A program made the position numbers and the translations under genes. DNA of 64,000 nt from Pseudolactococcus piscium (GTDB lineage: Bacteria; Bacillota; Bacilli; Lactobacillales; Streptococcaceae), in contig NZ_JXJW01000005.1 of NCBI RefSeq assembly GCF_002441695.1, positions 61,518 to 125,517 of the forward strand, written 5' to 3'. Shown here one piece after another: positions 60,945 through 64,000 of this stretch. How positions within the stretch are numbered: the first letter of the stretch is position 1; each line of letters opens with the position of its first letter. The notes beneath the pieces were generated by a model, which searched no databases, was not told the origin of the DNA, and saw nothing but the letters and a program-made list of their open reading frames with translations.

Positions 60945-61150
60945 GGATGGTTAAAAGGATGGTTAAAACGTAACTCATTTTTTGTCAGGCAAGGTGCTGT
61001 GTGTCTATGATACACGGCTTTTTTTATGTCAGTATTTGTCAGTGTGCATGGTTGCATGAACGTAGTTAAACGATTGCTCACAAACGCTATAATACCAAGG
61101 ATTTTAGGCATTATTGATGATAAAAAACGTAGTAAATTAACGTAGTTAAA
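60945..61150. repeat. Cluster of short direct repeats at the element edge
   Basis: GGATGGTTAAAA occurs twice in tandem (60945-60956, 60957-60968). ACGTAGTTAAA occurs at 61060-61070 and 61140-61150, with a variant ACGTAGTAAA at 61128, and TGTCAGTATT/TGTCAGTGT near 61027-61045. The 310-base gap lies between plsX and the phage ArpU gene. Such repeats resemble integrase arm sites near an att site. A hairpin (about 60989-61023, GCTGTGT/ACACGGC, followed by TTTTTT) also lies here. Confidence 0.45.
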
Positions 61151-61178
61151 TCATATACACTGCCTATTTTTATGAATA

Positions 61179-61631
61179 TCACGCGCGTGATACGCTAACA
61201 GTTTCAACTTTAAAATCATACTTAGAAAAGTCTACAATCCCATAGGCTACAGCAAAATCAAATAAAATAACTTTTAAACGTATACCGTATTGCGTTTTAC
61301 CGTAACCTGATAATTCAACAAGTCGCCATGAACTTAGTTCATTTGATTTCATATATTTATTTTTCAAGTATTCATTATTGTCTACCCTCTCAACTGCCTG
61401 CTCTATCTTTTCAACCCTTTCGCCTAATTCTAAGTATCTCATCAGCTCAGGGCTTTCATTGCTTGTACGTGCTACTTTTGATGTAGACACACCGCTATAA
61501 TGCTGTGTATGCGCTTGTGGCATTGATAGCGTATAAGCTTTTTTTAACTGTCTATAGCCACTTAACACTCGCCTAGCTTGCTTTAAGATAACGTCTTGCT
61601 CCTCTTTGCTAATATCAAATAATTCAAACAT
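61179..61631 (-). CDS. ArpU-family phage late transcription regulator
   Basis: A 150-residue protein. The opening LFDISKEEQDVILKQARRVLSGYRQL and a central helix-turn-helix-like region (WRLVELSGYGKTQYGIRLK) fit the ArpU/RinA group, which switches on packaging, lysis or late genes in phages of lactic-acid bacteria. It is normally the last gene of the early region; here it is the gene nearest to plsX, at the edge of the element. A palindrome GTTAGTT/AACTAAC overlaps its promoter. Confidence 0.8.
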   Translation of the reverse strand: MFELFDISKEEQDVILKQARRVLSGYRQLKKAYTLSMPQAHTQHYSGVSTSKVARTSNESPELMRYLELGERVEKIEQAVERVDNNEYLKNKYMKSNELSSWRLVELSGYGKTQYGIRLKVILFDFAVAYGIVDFSKYDFKVETVSVSRA

Positions 61632-61666
61632 ATTTTAATACCTTTCTAACTGATTTCACATACCTA

Positions 61667-61697
61667 ATTATACCATTTGTTAGTTGTATTAACTAAC
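61667..61697 (-). promoter_or_regulatory. ArpU promoter with operator-like palindrome
   Basis: TATAAT (61667-61672, minus strand) lies before the ArpU gene. GTTAGTT-gtatt-AACTAAC (61679-61697) covers the spacer and -35 region and is a likely repressor site. Confidence 0.5.
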
Positions 61698-61699
61698 GC

Positions 61700-62263
61700 C
61701 TATACCTTTACTACTAAAACACTTTTATAAGGCAATTTTAAGTACTAAGCAACGATTTAAGTCATATTGTGATACTTTATAAGCGAACTGTATTAGAGCG
61801 CTAAAACAGTGCTTAAAATAGCTTATACGATATATCTTAAATGACAAGTTATCCTATACCGACAAAACGTCGGGTTAGACCTTAGATCACATACTCTTTT
61901 TTAAGACCTCTAAAATCTCTACATACAGTAATCTGAGGCTTATAGCAAATCGTTATAAGCTAATTAATATCTGAGGTTTTCTGTGGTTCTTTTGTAGGTT
62001 GTATAACCTACTGAATAGCATTAAACCGAAACTGACCATACAAGACCCTATCATTGCTGTTGTGATGTTTCAGTCAATATAAGACTAGGGGGAGGGGGGT
62101 AGTACGTGCGCGTAATACATTTTGGGAGTTGACCCCTCCCACCGGTTCCATTAAATTACATTTAGGGTAAAACTTTTAAGGTGGGGGCCGATCTATAAAG
62201 TTTCATACAAATAGTGTATAAAAAAAACACTACCTTAAATTAGATAATGTTTTAGAAAACTAG
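61700..62263. other. Non-coding region with hairpins and a G-rich tract
   Basis: No plausible gene is seen in about 560 bases. It contains GCTTATA/TATAAGC (61938-61960), GTAGGTT-gtat-AACCTAC (61994-62011), a G-rich tract GGGGGAGGGGGG at 62088-62099 and alternate purine/pyrimidine ACGTGCGCG nearby. It may be a phage or satellite control, replication or packaging site. Confidence 0.4.
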
Positions 62264-62725
62264 TTATACTTGCGTTAAATTACTTTGTCTTTGAATTACA
62301 CTTAATACTTGTCTTGAAACTGGTCCCACTATTAATAACTGTAAAGGTAAAGCCATTACAATGTTAGTTTTCCATGCCTGTAAGTAATCTGAAAAAGTTA
62401 TATCAGAAATATTACCATTCATAATTAAACCAAAAACAGACATGAATGTGACCATACCAATAACCATTAGTGCTGATATTGTAATAATCAATTGAAATTT
62501 ACTATTTTTATTTATTGGTAATTTAAACGCTAATTTTTTAGCAACTACTCCGACTATAAAAACATCTAAAACAAAAGCAACTATAAAACCTGGTATAAAA
62601 CCTATAGCTAACTCAATAATGTCTAAACTGTTATGTACCCATAAATTATAAGCACTCATACCAATAACCATAAGTGAGCACATCATCACTGTAAAAATAA
62701 TTCCTTCTTTTTTGTTTGTAGGCAA
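62264..62725 (-). CDS. DUF2798-family membrane protein
   Basis: A 153-residue protein with four hydrophobic segments in two similar halves (KKEGIIFTVMMCSLMVIGMS and KFQLIITISALMVIGMVTFM), as in DUF2798. Function is unknown. The start is TTG 62725, with AAGGAGG 8 nt before it; the longer TTG at 62749 has no site. It is cargo-like and not a typical phage gene. Confidence 0.8.
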   Translation of the reverse strand: MPTNKKEGIIFTVMMCSLMVIGMSAYNLWVHNSLDIIELAIGFIPGFIVAFVLDVFIVGVVAKKLAFKLPINKNSKFQLIITISALMVIGMVTFMSVFGLIMNGNISDITFSDYLQAWKTNIVMALPLQLLIVGPVSRQVLSVIQRQSNLTQV

Positions 62726-63408
62726 AATAATGCCCTCCTTTTCTATCAAACAAAAATCAGTATAGCATAATTAAAAATATTTCGTAAGCGATTTTTTTAT
62801 AATTTGTTGCTATTAATTAATATAAAAATCAAATTATAAATAAGATAAACATATACCCCCCAAAAATTTCCCTAGATATCTTTTAAAACCTTGCTAGTAT
62901 TTCTAAAATTATTCTCTTATATGATATGACATTACGAAAAAAGGGGGTTTTTATACACCTCTTGTACGCAACAAGGGGATTTTTAAAGCCTACAAAAGGC
63001 TCTGTTAAGCCATTCTATATCAGAAAAAAGTTTTTTCAAATTCCCGTAAATTTGGAAACACCTATCCTACCCGTTCCTTTAAGTGATTACAATTTTAGAT
63101 GTAAAGGTGGGGGGCTAAAGTAAGTGATCAGCATTAGCATATTCGAGTTACGAAAGTCTATAAATCATTGCTGTTAAAAGGTTTATCCTTGTGATCAAAA
63201 AGACTAAACTATTACCAATAGTCTAGCTCTTATCATTTTAAAATCTCGCGCGAGAAAATATGTGCAATGACTGCTGAACGACGTAGCGCACACGGGGAGG
63301 GGTGGGTATGCCCCCTTATCCAAAAACTTTGCGTACCCATTCAGATTCACTATAAAATATTTACACCATATAAATAAATTTTAAAAAAATATTTTTTATT
63401 TTTATTTA
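62726..63408. other. Non-coding region with palindrome and G-rich tracts
   Basis: About 680 bases without a convincing gene. A possible 65-codon frame at 62926 has no ribosome site. Visible items are a CTTGT/ACAAG hairpin near 62962-62976, the 12-bp palindrome TCTCGCGCGAGA (63244-63255), and GGGGAGGGGTGGG (63294-63306), which resembles the G tract at 62088. AT-rich sequence fills the rest. Confidence 0.4.
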
Positions 63409-63771
63409 TTACAAACCTTTTAGTAAGTTGCTCCATGCTTGATTGATTCCGTCTGTCTTGTCGGAGCTGACTCCGTGCTTGCTTTCATATTCAGATTCAA
63501 TCTGTTGCATAGCTTTTTGTTTAGCGGATTCAATTTCTTTATCACGCTTTAACATATTCTCGTTATAATTTCTTTCGGCAACTTGCTTCGTAAGTCTTTT
63601 TATTTCATCAGCTTCAGCGTTCGCTTTATCTCGCATTTTGTCAAAGAATTCTTTACTCTGCTGTCGGTTCGCCTCCTCTCGCTCCTTACGTTCAATCTCA
63701 GCACGTTTATAGGTTTCAGTAACCCAGTTGCCTGTAAATTGTTGGCCATTGTCCTTGCTTGTTTCTGTCAT
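63409..63771 (-). CDS. Coiled-coil protein of a phage-like element
   Basis: A 120-residue highly charged protein; residues 20-95 form a long Glu/Lys/Arg-rich coiled coil (ETYKRAEIERKEREEANRQQ). The end, GINQAWSNLLKGL, is less charged. No family is recognised. AAGGGGAA precedes the ATG, and it follows another phage-like gene by 13 nt. Confidence 0.65.
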   Translation of the reverse strand: MTETSKDNGQQFTGNWVTETYKRAEIERKEREEANRQQSKEFFDKMRDKANAEADEIKRLTKQVAERNYNENMLKRDKEIESAKQKAMQQIESEYESKHGVSSDKTDGINQAWSNLLKGL

Positions 63772-63784
63772 AATATTCCCCTTT

Positions 63785-64000
63785 TTATTCTACTGTCATC
63801 TCATCAAGAAATGTATTGCCTAGATATTTACCAAGGTAAACAGTTCTTACAGTATTGTTATTTCGATATTCCTTGGTTTGGGTTACAATAAACCCATTAG
63901 CTGCTTTCAAACAATCAGCGTCTTTATAGATGTCATACTGGGCGATATTTAATAACTCATCAGCTTTAACAAATACTGCATTTGATTCCTCTGACAATGC
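63785..64000 (-). CDS. C-terminal part of an unknown phage-like gene
   Basis: The frame is open to the right edge, so the start is outside the window. The visible 71 residues include YDIYKDADCLKAANGFIVTQ and VRTVYLGKYLGNTFLDEM. No family is recognised. It is in one transcription unit with the coiled-coil gene. Confidence 0.6.
   Translation of the reverse strand, partial: ALSEESNAVFVKADELLNIAQYDIYKDADCLKAANGFIVTQTKEYRNNNTVRTVYLGKYLGNTFLDEMTVE

Noticed and set aside
60929..61111. 60-codon frame on the minus strand between plsX and ArpU
   Set aside because: It runs through direct repeats and a hairpin and lacks a ribosome site; the repeated words explain it.
62926..63123. 65-codon open frame on the + strand
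   Set aside because: There is no ribosome site, the sequence has no recognisable pattern, and it overlaps hairpins; all neighbours are on the minus strand.
1..64000. CRISPR array or complete insertion sequence
   Set aside because: I saw no regularly spaced repeats and no transposase; the repeats near 61000 are short and irregularly spaced.

Overview
The window looks like a chromosome segment of a low-GC Gram-positive coccus of the Streptococcaceae, most likely Lactococcus or its close relative Pseudolactococcus. The evidence is a yqeG-yqeH-yhbY-nadD-yqeK-rsfS cluster, a lone dnaJ behind a CIRCE-like repeat, a DUF3013 gene beside prmA, CodY boxes of the AATTTTCWGAAAATT type, and LPXTG and LysM/CHAP surface proteins. 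The genus is an inference. I found no rRNA, tRNA or CRISPR array.

Region 1 (1-4300) is accessory and decayed. It holds the end of an unknown coiled-coil gene, a MazG-like pyrophosphohydrolase coupled to a GIY-YIG/DUF2075 ATPase that carries an in-frame stop, the stub of a nuclease-like defence gene, an XRE regulator and the C-terminal end of a tyrosine integrase. Region 2 (4300-9200) is mostly core: luxS with an ECF transporter S subunit, pgk, rpsU, and an LPXTG leucine-rich-repeat protein.

Region 3 (9200-19850) is a carbohydrate operon read on the minus strand: solute-binding lipoprotein, two permeases, GH3 beta-glucosidase, a GH94 phosphorylase of about 1100 residues, a LacI regulator and an esterase. 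The gene set and protein sizes match the Listeria innocua locus for beta-1,2-glucooligosaccharides (sophoro-oligosaccharides). Its promoter has a CcpA-like site and two GAAACGTTTC operators. No ABC ATPase is present, so a shared one elsewhere is expected.

Region 4 (19950-34400) is housekeeping: YebC, TmcAL, the yqe cluster, CsbD, DnaJ, a GntR-controlled ABC exporter, PlsC and a CBS-ACT protein. Region 5 (34400-43600) is a branched-chain amino-acid uptake system, livHMGF plus three tandem paralogous binding lipoproteins, interrupted by a divergent LysM-lysozyme-CHAP wall hydrolase. All three promoters I can place carry CodY boxes.

Region 6 (43670-60870) holds dtd-rel, a five-gene Dpp/Opp-type peptide transporter behind a structured leader, a small ABC system whose permease has an N-terminal frameshift, rsmE-prmA, DUF3013, rarA and acpP-plsX. 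Region 7 (60900-64000) is the edge of a prophage or phage satellite: short direct repeats, an ArpU-type late regulator, a DUF2798 membrane protein, two small phage-like genes, and long non-coding stretches with G-rich tracts and palindromes.

The most notable points are the beta-1,2-glucan locus, three genes (yqeG, dtd, plsX) whose extended -10 promoters sit 6-7 nt from the start codon and suggest leaderless mRNAs, the CodY boxes placed inside liv promoter spacers, a CIRCE-like element that also looks like a terminator, and the switch-like leader of the peptide transporter.
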